Shown here in pieces: positions 54,672 through 64,000 of a stretch of 64,000 nucleotides of DNA. The notes under the pieces were generated by a model. It was not told the DNA's origin. It searched no databases and worked only from the letters and a program-made list of their open reading frames with translations. The stretch is from Glandiceps talaboti (Eukaryota; Hemichordata; Enteropneusta; Spengelidae), in NCBI RefSeq assembly GCF_964340395.1, contig NC_135555.1, positions 13,644,746 to 13,708,745 of the forward strand, in the 5' to 3' direction. The translations under genes and the position numbers were made by a program. Numbering within the stretch: the stretch's first letter is position 1; every line of letters starts with the position of its first letter.

Positions 54672-56851
54672 TTACAAAGCCAACACTTTTATACAGTGAT
54701 TGAAAGTGTCAGCTACAATAAGTCTTTGTGGTATGTCTTGCGTCATTTTTATACCACGGGGGTATTTTAGTCCATCCTTGGTGTTATCAACACGGCAAAG
54801 AAATTCTCCAGAATTAGTAAATTTCTTTACTCCAACATCATCACAGACATAAACATAGCCAGAATTGTCCAAGCATATCCCACGTGGGTGTTTTAGGTTT
54901 TCTTTGCCAAATTGATACAGGTATTCATCATGGGAATTGAAGACTAATACACAGTCCCAGACGAAATCGACAACATATAGTGTCCCTTGGCTGCTAAAGG
55001 CAATTTTTATGCATTTAGAGAATTTGCCTGGACAAGATATTGATTTGATGAACTTCCCTTCTTGCGAGAATACCCTTATGTATGAACCATTCCACACTCG
55101 GTCAGATACATAGACATTCCCATTCAATGGATTTATTGCAATACCCCAAGGATCAATGATGTGATCTCTCCCAAAACACCTTATAACTGTAACAAATTCA
55201 TTACACATAATCACTTGTTTGTTACGACTGCCATCAATACTGAAATAATTGTTATCTGCTGATATTGCTATGTCACGTGGCAAGAACCCTTTAATCTCTT
55301 TCATCTCAAAAATGGCTTTACAATTACCATTTCTATCAACAACTTGTAATCTGTTATTATAAGTATCAGCTGTCACAATATTTCCATCTTTGTTCAAGTC
55401 AATTCCTTGAGGCGAATTGAACATTTCTTTTTCTGTACCCTTTTTCCCGATGGACTTTATGAGTCCTTTCCTGACATGAATGTTAACAGGCATCTCTGGC
55501 AACACTTTAGTTCCTACTCTAATGTAAAGTCTATAGTCACCTGTTGTGCGTCCATGTATTGTTGTAGTGTATGTACCATCATATTTAGAAATCACTTTGC
55601 ATTCCTCAGAAATTTTGTTTGGGTTTAGCAGCACAACACTGATTCTCTGTCTTGAGACTACATGTTTTCCTCTAGAGTCTTTAGTTCTGATGAGCAGGTT
55701 AGCTGATTCTCCTTTCACTAGTTCTTTTGGAATGTTTTCAACTGTACACTGTGATAGGCAGATATCAGATTCTAAGTGTCCTACTACACCACATCCAGAA
55801 ATATCATGTGCATTGAATTCTGTTTGTATCTTTGGTACATATTCTGTTGTTGTTATAGTTACTAGATCTTTGATGGAATCTCTAGTTTCTTGTTCCTTTG
55901 AAAGCAATGTAGCAGGACTAGTACATTCCATTAGTGTTTCTATCCACTCATTACTCTTTGAAACAATTGTCTGTAAGCCTCCCAGTGTATCAAGTTCTGT
56001 ATTCATATCTGTCAAGACTTTCATTTGAGAGTCATGCCTTGCCTGGAGATCGTCTAGTTGTCTTGATTTTCGTCTCATAACAGTTTTGATGACCTCTTCT
56101 GCTTTTTGTTCTATTTTTCTCTTTTCTCGGTCCAAAATTAATTCCAATTCACCCTGTCTTTCCTTTATAGTTTTCCTAGCTTCCTTCAAGTGTATGTCTT
56201 TCATCTGTGTCTTTACATCTTTACTGAATCTGTTGGCAGCCTGTTGTAGTTCTATATATGTGTGTGATCAGGCTGTTTATGTTTAACTACTGTGCATTCC
56301 ATACAAACCGGTACCCGACAGGCTTGACGCTCACAGTAGAACTTTAGAACATTCTCTGGGTGAATATCACAGTGTTCTCTTGGTAACAGAGCAACAGGAT
56401 TAGTATCTTTCAGTGATTTGCATTCTTCCAGTGACAAAATCTTGTGAGTTGAAAGTTTAGGAAATTGTTCATGGTTTCCTTTGCACTCTTTGCAAAGGAA
56501 CTGTTCGCAGTCAATACATTTGTAGGTTACTGTACGAAAACGCATCTTACAAATTTCACATATTTGTCTCATTTCTAACTGTTCTGTCAATGTCAATAAG
56601 TCTAGCAAGTTCTGCATGAAAGAGTTTCCTTTCAGGTTTGGTACTCCACCTTCTGGCAGATCCCATAAATTCTGACATGTTTTACAGTGTAGCTTGCCAT
56701 CAGCAACAAAAGTCACCAAACAGTCTTGACAAAATGTGTGTAGACATGGTAGAATTTTAGGTTTCCTGTACCGCTTATGACAAATGGTGCAAGAAAGAAG
56801 CTCTTTGCTTATTTTGTCCAGAAACGGTCCAGTTCCAGCTGCCGCAGCCAT
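54672..56851 (-). CDS. Intronless TRIM-NHL (TRIM2/3-like) gene with a 2-base frame break
   Basis: One uninterrupted genomic segment encodes, in order: a RING (CTICHKRY...CLHTFCQDC...CKTC), two B-boxes (CEICKMRF...; CDIHPENVLKFYC), a coiled coil, a filamin/ABP280 repeat (about 90 residues ending MPVNIHVRKG) and six NHL repeats (for example FNSPQGIDLNKDGNIVTADT; LKYPRGIKM). The frame breaks at 56252-56254: residue 199 is followed by TAG inside a CA/TA microtract, and reading resumes in another frame with ELQQAANRF. One TA unit fewer would restore a single frame of about 725 residues, close to vertebrate TRIM2/3 (744). Both sides are otherwise free of stops. Family knowledge: RING E3 ubiquitin ligase with an NHL propeller that binds protein or RNA. 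The break may be an assembly or read error, a polymorphism, or a young pseudogene. No introns, which may indicate a retrocopy. Confidence 0.88.
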
Positions 56852-57337
56852 GATTGTGTCAGATTTTATGAGTCGTATTTGGAATATGAGAGAAAAAGTT
56901 TAGAACTCCCTAGTTACATTGAAACTTGAAAAGTAGTACACTTTTGAAATTATACTATTGCTGTTGTGGTCCTTTTTTTAAATTGGGATTTTTAGCAAGT
57001 TAGGTGGTATGATCTACATATCACCATAGAAACTGCGTTACTGCATCACATGATGTGCCATTTAACCTGTTATCTTATCTGAACCTTGGTCCTACTGTCA
57101 TTCTAGGTGACGTTTATGAGAAAATAGGGGTGGTTATGTTTAAATGTAGACAATAGATAACTAGAAAATAATGTCAGTTAACTGAAATGTAAGTATGTAC
57201 ATTGTTGATGTAATCGATACAATGTGTCCAAGTCAAGGATTTTGTTGTGAAAAAAATGTGAAAAATATATATGAAATACTTCATTGAAAAGTTTTTCTGA
57301 TATGTGTTTGTGCAAAGGTTTTGAGACTCTGGCAATG

Positions 57338-57588
57338 GTGGTGATTTTGTGGGATAGGGTTGGATCTGGTATATATCATACATAGATTCCTATACCTTGT
57401 GTAATTTTGGTGGCACACACTGATAAGAAGCACACATGAGAACAAAGAAAGAGTTTGCTTTTAATGTTGTCCTTCAGAGTATACTATGAGTGCATCATTC
57501 CCTTTCCAAATATAATAATAGTACAGGGCTCAATTGCTATGTCAGTCTGTGAACTCTCAAGTTCTCAACCACCTGAATACTATGGTTT
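57338..57588. repeat. Dispersed duplication copy D (matches 49812-50054)
   Basis: Nearly identical to the segment in the last CEP89 intron, with one 12-base local duplication (CTCTCAAGTTCTCAA). Confidence 0.9.
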
Positions 57589-57658
57589 TCTGACGGTCTT
57601 TGTCACTCATGGTTTTCACAGATGATGATGTCATTGTGGGTGCAGTAAATTAATATAC

Positions 57659-57951
57659 ACCCATTTCATGTATTCCAAGTCAAACAACTCTACCAGGATG
57701 TTATTATACCAGGTTGAAAAGACAGTTTATTAGAAAACAATATACATAAATCATATACAATATTTCTGAAAGATTCCAATATGGACTTAAATAAAAACAT
57801 AAATTTTGAAGATGGTTTTTGAGGCTGTTCTTAAGTAAAATAAATACACACAGTGAAAGTGGAATGAATGTAGTAAGATACTGTTAACCTGGACATTTTC
57901 GCTAAATACTTATTTTCAACCAAAAATGCAAAAATAAGAAGCGACTAAAAT
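57659..57951. repeat. TRIM-flanking duplication copy B (5' side of TRIM)
   Basis: Matches 54283-54560 in the same orientation, offset about 3.37 kb. With copy A it brackets the TRIM gene. It may be the leftover 3' UTR of a lost tandem TRIM paralogue. Confidence 0.9.
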
Positions 57952-58439
57952 GCCTTCTTATATAAACAAGCAATGTCTCAGTCTGTTAATTAGCAATTTA
58001 AAAAAAGTCTGAGAACTAGCTGAAAACAGTAAAATCACAATTTTTTTCTAGTATTGAAAATATTTAGGTTTACTGTATTTATCATGGCATGTAAAGCACT
58101 CTATGGAAATGTTGACCTCTCCAACACACTGTGTACAATACTTCAATTGTACAACCAGATCAGCCAGACAATGTCATTCATATACAAATGTACTCCTAAC
58201 ACTATACCGGTACCCAGTCAAAACAAAATACAGTCTAGGACTCTTGTAACCATACACCACAAATGTGTTGGAAGTCTTCATCCTTTTCCAATACTAGTGC
58301 TGTCCTACACACAAGCACAACTATGATAACTTGGTGTAATACTTCTTACTAATGAGTAAAAGGGTGCCACTATGTTAGTTTTACCAGAAACTTTATGGGC
58401 TACTATGTCAAACATCTATGAATGCTGTACCAGGAGAAT

Positions 58440-59395
58440 CATGTCTATATCTATGGTACATTTCATGTATCTATGGTGTGTACCATATATCTATGGCATT
58501 TATCTAGGGTACATTTCATATTGATTCTATGGTACATTTCATATTGATTCTATGGTGCATTTCATATTGATTGTATGGTACATTTCATATTGATTCTATG
58601 GTGCATTTCATATTGATTGTATGGTACATTTCATATTGATTCTATGGTACATTTCATATTGATTCTATGGTATATTTCATATTGATTGTATGGTACATTT
58701 CATATTGATTGTATGGTATATTTCATATTGATTCTATGGTACATTTCATATTGATTCTATGGTACATTTCATATTGATTCTATGGTACATTTCATATTGA
58801 TTCTATGGTATATTTCATATTGATTGTATGGTACATTTCATATTGATTGTATGGTATATTTCATATTGATTGTATGGTACATTTCATATTGATTCTATGG
58901 TACATTTCATATTGATTCTATGGTACATTTCATATTGATTCTATGGTACATTTCATATTGATTGTATGGTACATTTCATATTGATTCTATGGTACATTTC
59001 ATATTGATTCTATGGTACATTTCATATTGATTCTATGGTACATTTCATATTGATTCTATGGTACATTTCATATTGATTCTATGGTACATTTCATATTGAT
59101 TCTATGGTACATTTCATATTGATTCTATGGTGCATTTCATATTGATTGTATGGTACATTTCATATTGATTCTATGGTACATTTCATATTGATTCTATGGT
59201 ACATTTCATATTGATTCTATGGTACATTTCATATTGATTCTATGGTACATTTCATATTGATTGTATGGTACATTTCATATTGATTCTATGGTACATTTCA
59301 TATTGATTCTATGGTACATTTCATATTGATTCTATGGTACATTTCATATTGATTCTATGGTAAATTTCAAATTGATTCTATGGTACATTTCATGG
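58440..59395. repeat. 23-bp minisatellite, about 40 units
   Basis: The unit is TCTATGGTACATTTCATATT plus GAT. Two polymorphic positions recur: ATTCTATGG/ATTGTATGG, and GGTACA/GGTGCA/GGTATA. The variants alternate on the left and become uniform (ATTCTATGGTACA) in the centre and right. Edge units are diverged. Confidence 0.97.
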
Positions 59396-59724
59396 TTTTG
59401 GAACATACAACAAATGTTATATTCTATGCTCTTTGTGGTACATCTGTATAGATATGCTAAGACCTACTAAGAAAATATACACCAAATAAAACTTCTGTAT
59501 GAAATTGATACAGAAGTCAGTGCACCTGTAAAGTGTTCTTGAGAAGTCACTGGACAGATCAAGGGGTAGCCCTCACTAGGCTGGACTTCTTGGGAGATGA
59601 GCACTTATATGCATATAGAACTATCCAGAGTTACTTAACGTTATAGTTCTCTTTCCCCGAATACCCTTCCACGTAAATTGTTTTTGGTGGAGATTAAAAC
59701 TGGAATGAAATACTGTAAAACTTT

Positions 59725-59758
59725 CCTTCTCTGACTTTCAAATATAACTTACATGTTC
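59725..59758. repeat. Direct repeat bracketing the 29-bp array, left copy
   Basis: CTTCTCTGACTTTCAAATAT then AACTTACATGTTC recurs at about 60645-60678, on the other side of the minisatellite. Confidence 0.85.
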
Positions 59759-59969
59759 CCTTGAGTGAAAAGAAATGCAAAAGTTGAAATACAATATAAC
59801 TTAGATCCAGATTCATATTTATATCGACTCCTAGTTTTGTTTGCAAATAATCACCATGGAGACAATTTCTTTACCAAATAAAGATGAACATGCATCACAA
59901 AAAAATTTCTATTTTTAATTCAATTGATATAGTGAACTTGTAATTTGTTGTTCTTGAGGATAAGTTACT

Positions 59970-60625
59970 TTACTGAATGACCTTTGCCATTCTCTACTTT
60001 ACTGAATGCCCTTTGCCATTCTCTACTTTACTGAATGCCCTTTGCCATTCTCTATACTGAATGCCCTTTGCCATTCTCGACTTTACTGAATGCCCTTTGC
60101 CATTCTCTACTTTACTGAATGCCCTTTGCCATTCTCTACTTTACTGAATGTCTTTTGCTATTCTCTACTTTACTGAATGCCCTTTGCCATTCTCTATTTT
60201 ACTGAATGCCCTTTGCCATTCTCTACTTTACTGAATGCCCTTTGCCATTCTCTACTTTACTGAATGCCCTTTGCCATTCTCTACTTTACTAAATGTCTTT
60301 TGCCATTCTCTACTTTACTGAATGTCTTTTGCCATTCTCTACTTTACTGAATGCCCTTTGCCATTCTCGACTTTATTGAATGCCCTTTGCCATTCTCTAC
60401 TTTACTGAATGCCCTTTGCCATTCTCTACTTTACTGAATGCCCTTTGCCATTCTCTACTTTACTGAATGCCCTTTGCCATTCTCTATTTTACTGAATGCC
60501 CTTTGCCATTCTCCACTTTACTGAATGCCCTTTGCCATTCTCTACTTTACTGAATGTCTTTTGCCAATCTATGCTGAATGTCTTTTGCCATTCTCTACTT
60601 TACTGAATGCCCTTTGCCATTCTTG
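59970..60625. repeat. 29-bp minisatellite, about 22 units
   Basis: Unit CTTTACTGAATGCCCTTTGC plus CATTCTCTA. Variants include TGTCTTTTGC and deletions of CTTTA or the central part in single units (near 60055 and 60565). Confidence 0.97.
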
Positions 60626-60679
60626 CAAGCCAAAGCATATTTTTCTTCTCTGACTTTCAAATATAACTTACATGTTCAC

Positions 60680-61203
60680 CATGTGCCGTAAAGAGGCCTA
60701 GCCTGTGCTTTTATGACAATGGCAATTTGCTAATATAAATTTCTTTTTACTTGACATGAAAATGTAAGGAAATACTGGAAGATTTTTCATATCTGTCGAA
60801 TGTAACTTAGGATATCTCTTGACTGAGATTCAGTTTACTGATACAGTAGTTAATGTAGTTAAATCAGGACTCACATTGCATTTTACATTACCTATATGTT
60901 TTTATTTAACTCCAGGACTTGACTTTGTTATTTATACATCTTAACCATGGACTTCAATCATACGAGTGTCAACTGATTAAACATCTTTCTAAACATTGTA
61001 TATTTACACCTCTGTTTTAAAATGACACACTCCATGATTTCATAGATTCCAACTTGGCTGCCATGATTGGATGAAACACAGAACAACTTGTGTGACTTGT
61101 TCTGGTTAGTTAACATGACAGCCAATTCACTGTGTCACAATCCTATCACCGTGTGTTGACAGATAAACAGTCTCTTCTTAGTCAAACATGTTATGTATGA
61201 GAG
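60680..61203. other. 3' flank of the CCDC90-like gene
   Basis: On the minus strand this is downstream of the stop codon. An AATAAA (minus strand) at 60901-60906, about 300 bases past the stop, may serve as poly(A) signal. Otherwise nothing recognised. Confidence 0.4.
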
Positions 61204-63500
61204 TTATAACATGAAGAGTCTCCAAAACGTCAGAACCACACCAAGGCAACCTACTATAGTACCTGTAAGAAATCAATCAATAAATAAATAAATGAATGAA
61301 TGAATGAATGAATGAATGAATATATCAATGGATTGACAAGTTAATAGATACTGAGAAACAGGTTATTAAGATTATCACACAGTACTTCATATTTCCATAA
61401 CTCATAAAATTATGCATATACCCTCCATGTTATTAAAGACATACAATTTACTTATATCATCAATATCATTATATGGGGATACATAGCCAGGGCAATTAGT
61501 TTTTAATATCAGAGAAGTTTGAGGCCAATGTTGAATGAGACGAGTCGTGAGAGAACGATGGAAGGAAGTCAGAGTCTTGCAGTGGTGGATGCTAAAATAG
61601 AAGATTGTTCCATGATGTAGAGTCAATGTGAGGTACTGGTAAATTCCACATCATAAAGTTGACTCTGATGTTCAACATTAGCTATTTGTTGTTGCCTACA
61701 CCATTCCATCGCAGTGTACTCTCTACTGTATGTCCTACAATGTTGTACTAACTCTACTATACTGTTTTTCTTCATTCAAAGTGAATTACTGATATATCAT
61801 TCATTTCAACTATTATACAGACATACTTACCTCCCATGTATTTTAACACATCATTCTTGTTGGCCTCCATCAGTGCTTTGATATATGCAACCTCTGTATC
61901 TATTCTGTTCCCAATGAAGTCAATCTTTTTAGATTGTTCAGCTTCCTGAAATAATAGTCACAATATTTTGTCACCTCAATGTCAATGTCTCAAATGCTCA
62001 AATCGGGGGTATCATCACCTCATAGTACTGTTTCTTAAGAGCTTTGTTCCTTGGTATTCTGTAGAAGTTTAAATCAGGGATGTTTTTCGTATTGTCCAGA
62101 CATCGAGGGAAGCAGCAGTGCTCTATGATTAACTGAGTAACCTTTACTATGTATACCCCCAAGGTACACACAGACAGGAAGTAGAGCGCCACCATGGCAA
62201 ATTTTGGAAAGGCCTATTGAAAGTATATGAAATCTTTGTTCACAATGAGATTATGTTAGAATTAGTTTAGATTAGGATTAACATTTACATGATTTAGGTG
62301 TGAAAAACTGTTGTCTGACAAAGCTATAGAAAAAGTTGATCCTGCATCAAAGAATGATCCTATTATATGTAACTCTTATATGGTTCCACTGATAAGATAA
62401 CTCTAATATGAGAACCTGGAATTGAAACATGGGCCTTTAAAAGAAATTTGTACAGACTTACCACTTCCTTGGCTCTCCCCCTTTCTAAATTCAGATCCAA
62501 GCTAACATGACCTTTGACCTTGATGATCTCATCCTGCAATCATAAGAACAGATGCCAATGTTAGCATATACAAAATTACACTAGCAAAATTCTCATACAA
62601 AGCTAGAGTAAGTTTCAATTATCACAGTGCTCAGTCAAAAATTCCAGTAAGAATTGGATTTTCATTTGAATCACAAAATTGTCCAATTACAGGCTAGGGT
62701 TGGCTTTTTTGTGATTTACTTGAGTTCAATCACATGTTACTGTACAACTTGGATTGACCATTTACAAATTTAAACAGAGTTTATCATATCGTCCCAAAAG
62801 TCTCATCATACATTAGAATAAGATGTTCAACTATTACGCCGTCCAATCACAAACTGATGTTTAGTCCTACCTTGAGATTTTCTCTGAGTTGTTTGACTTG
62901 AATAGTAAGTTTCTGTAAAGTAAAAATAAATTAGAACAATTTAAATGTAAACTGGTATTTGGATTCTGTCATCCACAATAGGCACAATTGATATCTCTTT
63001 CAAACATTGAGGCTGTGTGTGTGTGTGTGTGTGCGTGCATGTATGTGTGTGTTTGTTTCTGTGTGTGTGTGCGTGGGGGTTTCTGTCTGTTGATGCATCT
63101 GTGATGTATGCATGCATGTATGTATGTATGTATGTATGTGTGTATTACACAGAAGGATGATACAATTACTGTTTGTATTGCTTTTACAAGAGTTTCAAAG
63201 CTGAAGGGGGGAAAGTATGGTAATAACTGTATGTAGTTTTCAAATGAAGTATCACTCTATTATTGTAGTAGCGACCTCAGGAAAATACTCTAATACAACC
63301 CTTTTCAAAAACACTAATATATCAGGTACTAACAGCAGGATACCAGCAATGAATCATGTTATGTTTGTGGAGACCAATCAAGTAGTAAATATACTTACTT
63401 CATTTTCATTCCTGAGTGCTGAAAATTCACTTTTTTCCAATATAACCATATCTTTTTTGACTGCTGCTATGTGAGTCATGATTTGTTGAAGCATAATTTC
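61204..63500 (-). CDS. CCDC90B/MCUR1 family mitochondrial inner-membrane coiled-coil protein, 3' part
   Basis: Five minus-strand exons, 63500-63399, 62912-62871, 62533-62462, 61945-61831 and 61262-61204 (TAA at 61204-61206), are in phase and have GT/AG junctions. They encode a coiled coil containing [33 protein letters not shown] and [19 protein letters not shown], then a C-terminal membrane segment ([19 protein letters not shown]). This matches human CCDC90B and MCUR1, where [16 protein letters not shown](R/K)xR and a terminal GFYR-type membrane helix occur. MCUR1 is linked to mitochondrial calcium uptake and complex assembly; invertebrates often have a single family member, so I do not choose between the two. 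The region between LERGRAKEV and KIDF is shorter than in human. The N-terminal exons lie beyond 64000. Confidence 0.93.
61279..61322. repeat. (AATA)n(AATG)n microsatellite
   Basis: Short AATA units pass into about seven AATG units, 15 bases upstream (minus-strand sense) of the last CCDC90-like exon acceptor. Confidence 0.9.
61998..62195 (-). pseudogene. Possible THAP-domain fragment in a CCDC90-like intron
   Basis: A 65-codon frame contains HCCFPRC, then [15 protein letters not shown]. The spacing and the F-Y-R-I-P motif recall the first half of a THAP zinc finger (C-x2-4-C, then FHRFP and K/R-rich), as found in P-element-type transposases. The downstream Cys and His ligands and the AVPTIF-type end are absent. 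It is probably a transposon-derived remnant or chance similarity. Confidence 0.25.
63012..63142. repeat. (GT)n and (GTAT)n microsatellites
   Basis: Imperfect GT tracts from 63012 to about 63072, followed by GTAT units at about 63117-63142, in a CCDC90-like intron. Confidence 0.9.
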
Positions 63501-64000
63501 CTAGAAAACGAGAAGAAATTGTTGACATCACTTTAATAAGTCCATGTTGAACTCCCCTGAACAAGATAACAAGGGCATCAAGGCCTTGAATTTGAATTTG
63601 AATTTGAAATTGAATTAATGGGTAAGAACAAGCTATGCTTGATAAACCCCATGTCTATTACTCAGGTAACTGTCCAAGTTTGATTTAATTGAGTGTCTTC
63701 TTAATCAAATGAAAATCACACTCTATTTTTTTTTTTTTTTAAATGGTATCCCCAGATGCCAAAATCTCCGTTACTAGTCTCCAACTGGCAGACATAAGGT
63801 GTCTCTGGGTTTTCTTGTGAGAACATTCCCAGGAGGAAACTGCTAATCATACAATAGATAATATTCTTATGTTATGGTAGAATTTTGCTGACCAATAACA
63901 AGGGATTTGCCACTACTGATTTCAACTCTACAGTGTGTGAGTAAAAAGACTAAAACACCAACCTATCATGGATTAGTAAACACACCAACCTATCATGGAT
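63501..64000. other. Intron of the CCDC90-like gene at the window edge
   Basis: No exon recognised. It contains a TTTGAA hexanucleotide run near 63588-63608, a T17 run near 63728 and a two-unit repeat ACACCAACCTATCATGGAT at the end of the window. Confidence 0.5.

Noticed and set aside
55407-56286. Plus-strand frames of 66-160 codons opposite TRIM
   Set aside because: Antisense shadows of the TRIM-NHL coding region; no domains recognised.
58440-60625. CRISPR-like regular repeats
   Set aside because: The units are head-to-tail without unique spacers and the context is an animal genome; these are minisatellites.
61831-62462. Missing exon between LERGRAKEV and the next CCDC90-like exon
   Set aside because: Human relatives are longer here, but the two exons join in phase 0 and give a continuous heptad region; no additional exon with good splice sites was found.

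Overview
The window is nuclear DNA of an AT-rich animal genome. Protein-coding genes are split by GT/AG introns, introns reach 12 kb, microsatellites of 50-100 bp are common, and small foldback elements are frequent. The genes are centrosomal and mitochondrial coiled-coil proteins, a PBK-type mitotic kinase, an intronless TRIM-NHL gene and a beta-lactamase-fold gene with bacterial/fungal-type repeats. Together they suggest a marine invertebrate bilaterian, such as an amphioxus, hemichordate or lophotrochozoan. The species cannot be fixed from the sequence alone.

Layout, left to right. (1) 2-1949 (+): last four coding exons of a coiled-coil gene, tentatively CEP112, followed by a 31-bp minisatellite in its 3' flank. 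(2) 1950-8401: gene-poor, with long CT and TA tracts and a 94-bp direct duplication. (3) 8402-22541 (+): a two-exon gene, a signal-peptide exon and one large exon joined over a 12-kb intron, for a secreted serine beta-lactamase/PBP-like protein with C-terminal repeats resembling those of polyglycine hydrolases. The intron carries a 50-bp minisatellite of about 1.1 kb and several foldback elements. (4) 22542-26805: intergenic, mostly foldback elements. (5) 26806-30563 (-): complete PBK/TOPK kinase, six coding exons. (6) 30564-32716: divergent PBK/CEP89 interval with promoter-like motifs, a 32-codon single-pass membrane microprotein ORF, a TTAATTAA-rich repeat cluster and a long inverted repeat. 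(7) 32717-50940 (+): complete CEP89, 19 coding exons, phase-consistent throughout, 928 residues. (8) 54672-56851 (-): intronless TRIM2/3-like RING/B-box/filamin/NHL gene broken by a two-base shift in a TA microtract and flanked by direct duplications. (9) 57338-60625: copied segments and two large minisatellites (23-bp and 29-bp units). (10) 61204-63500 (-): last five coding exons of a CCDC90B/MCUR1 gene, which continues past the right edge.

The genes do not form one pathway. CEP89 and probably CEP112 are centrosome/centriole proteins, PBK is a mitotic kinase, and PBK and CEP89 are head to head over about 2.15 kb. The most unusual items are the lactamase-repeat protein with a degenerate third catalytic box, the membrane microprotein ORF, the TA frameshift in TRIM, short tandem duplications at several exon edges, and the number of distinct foldback element families. 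Exon boundaries were derived by hand from splice signals, codon phase and remembered protein homology. No database search was run.
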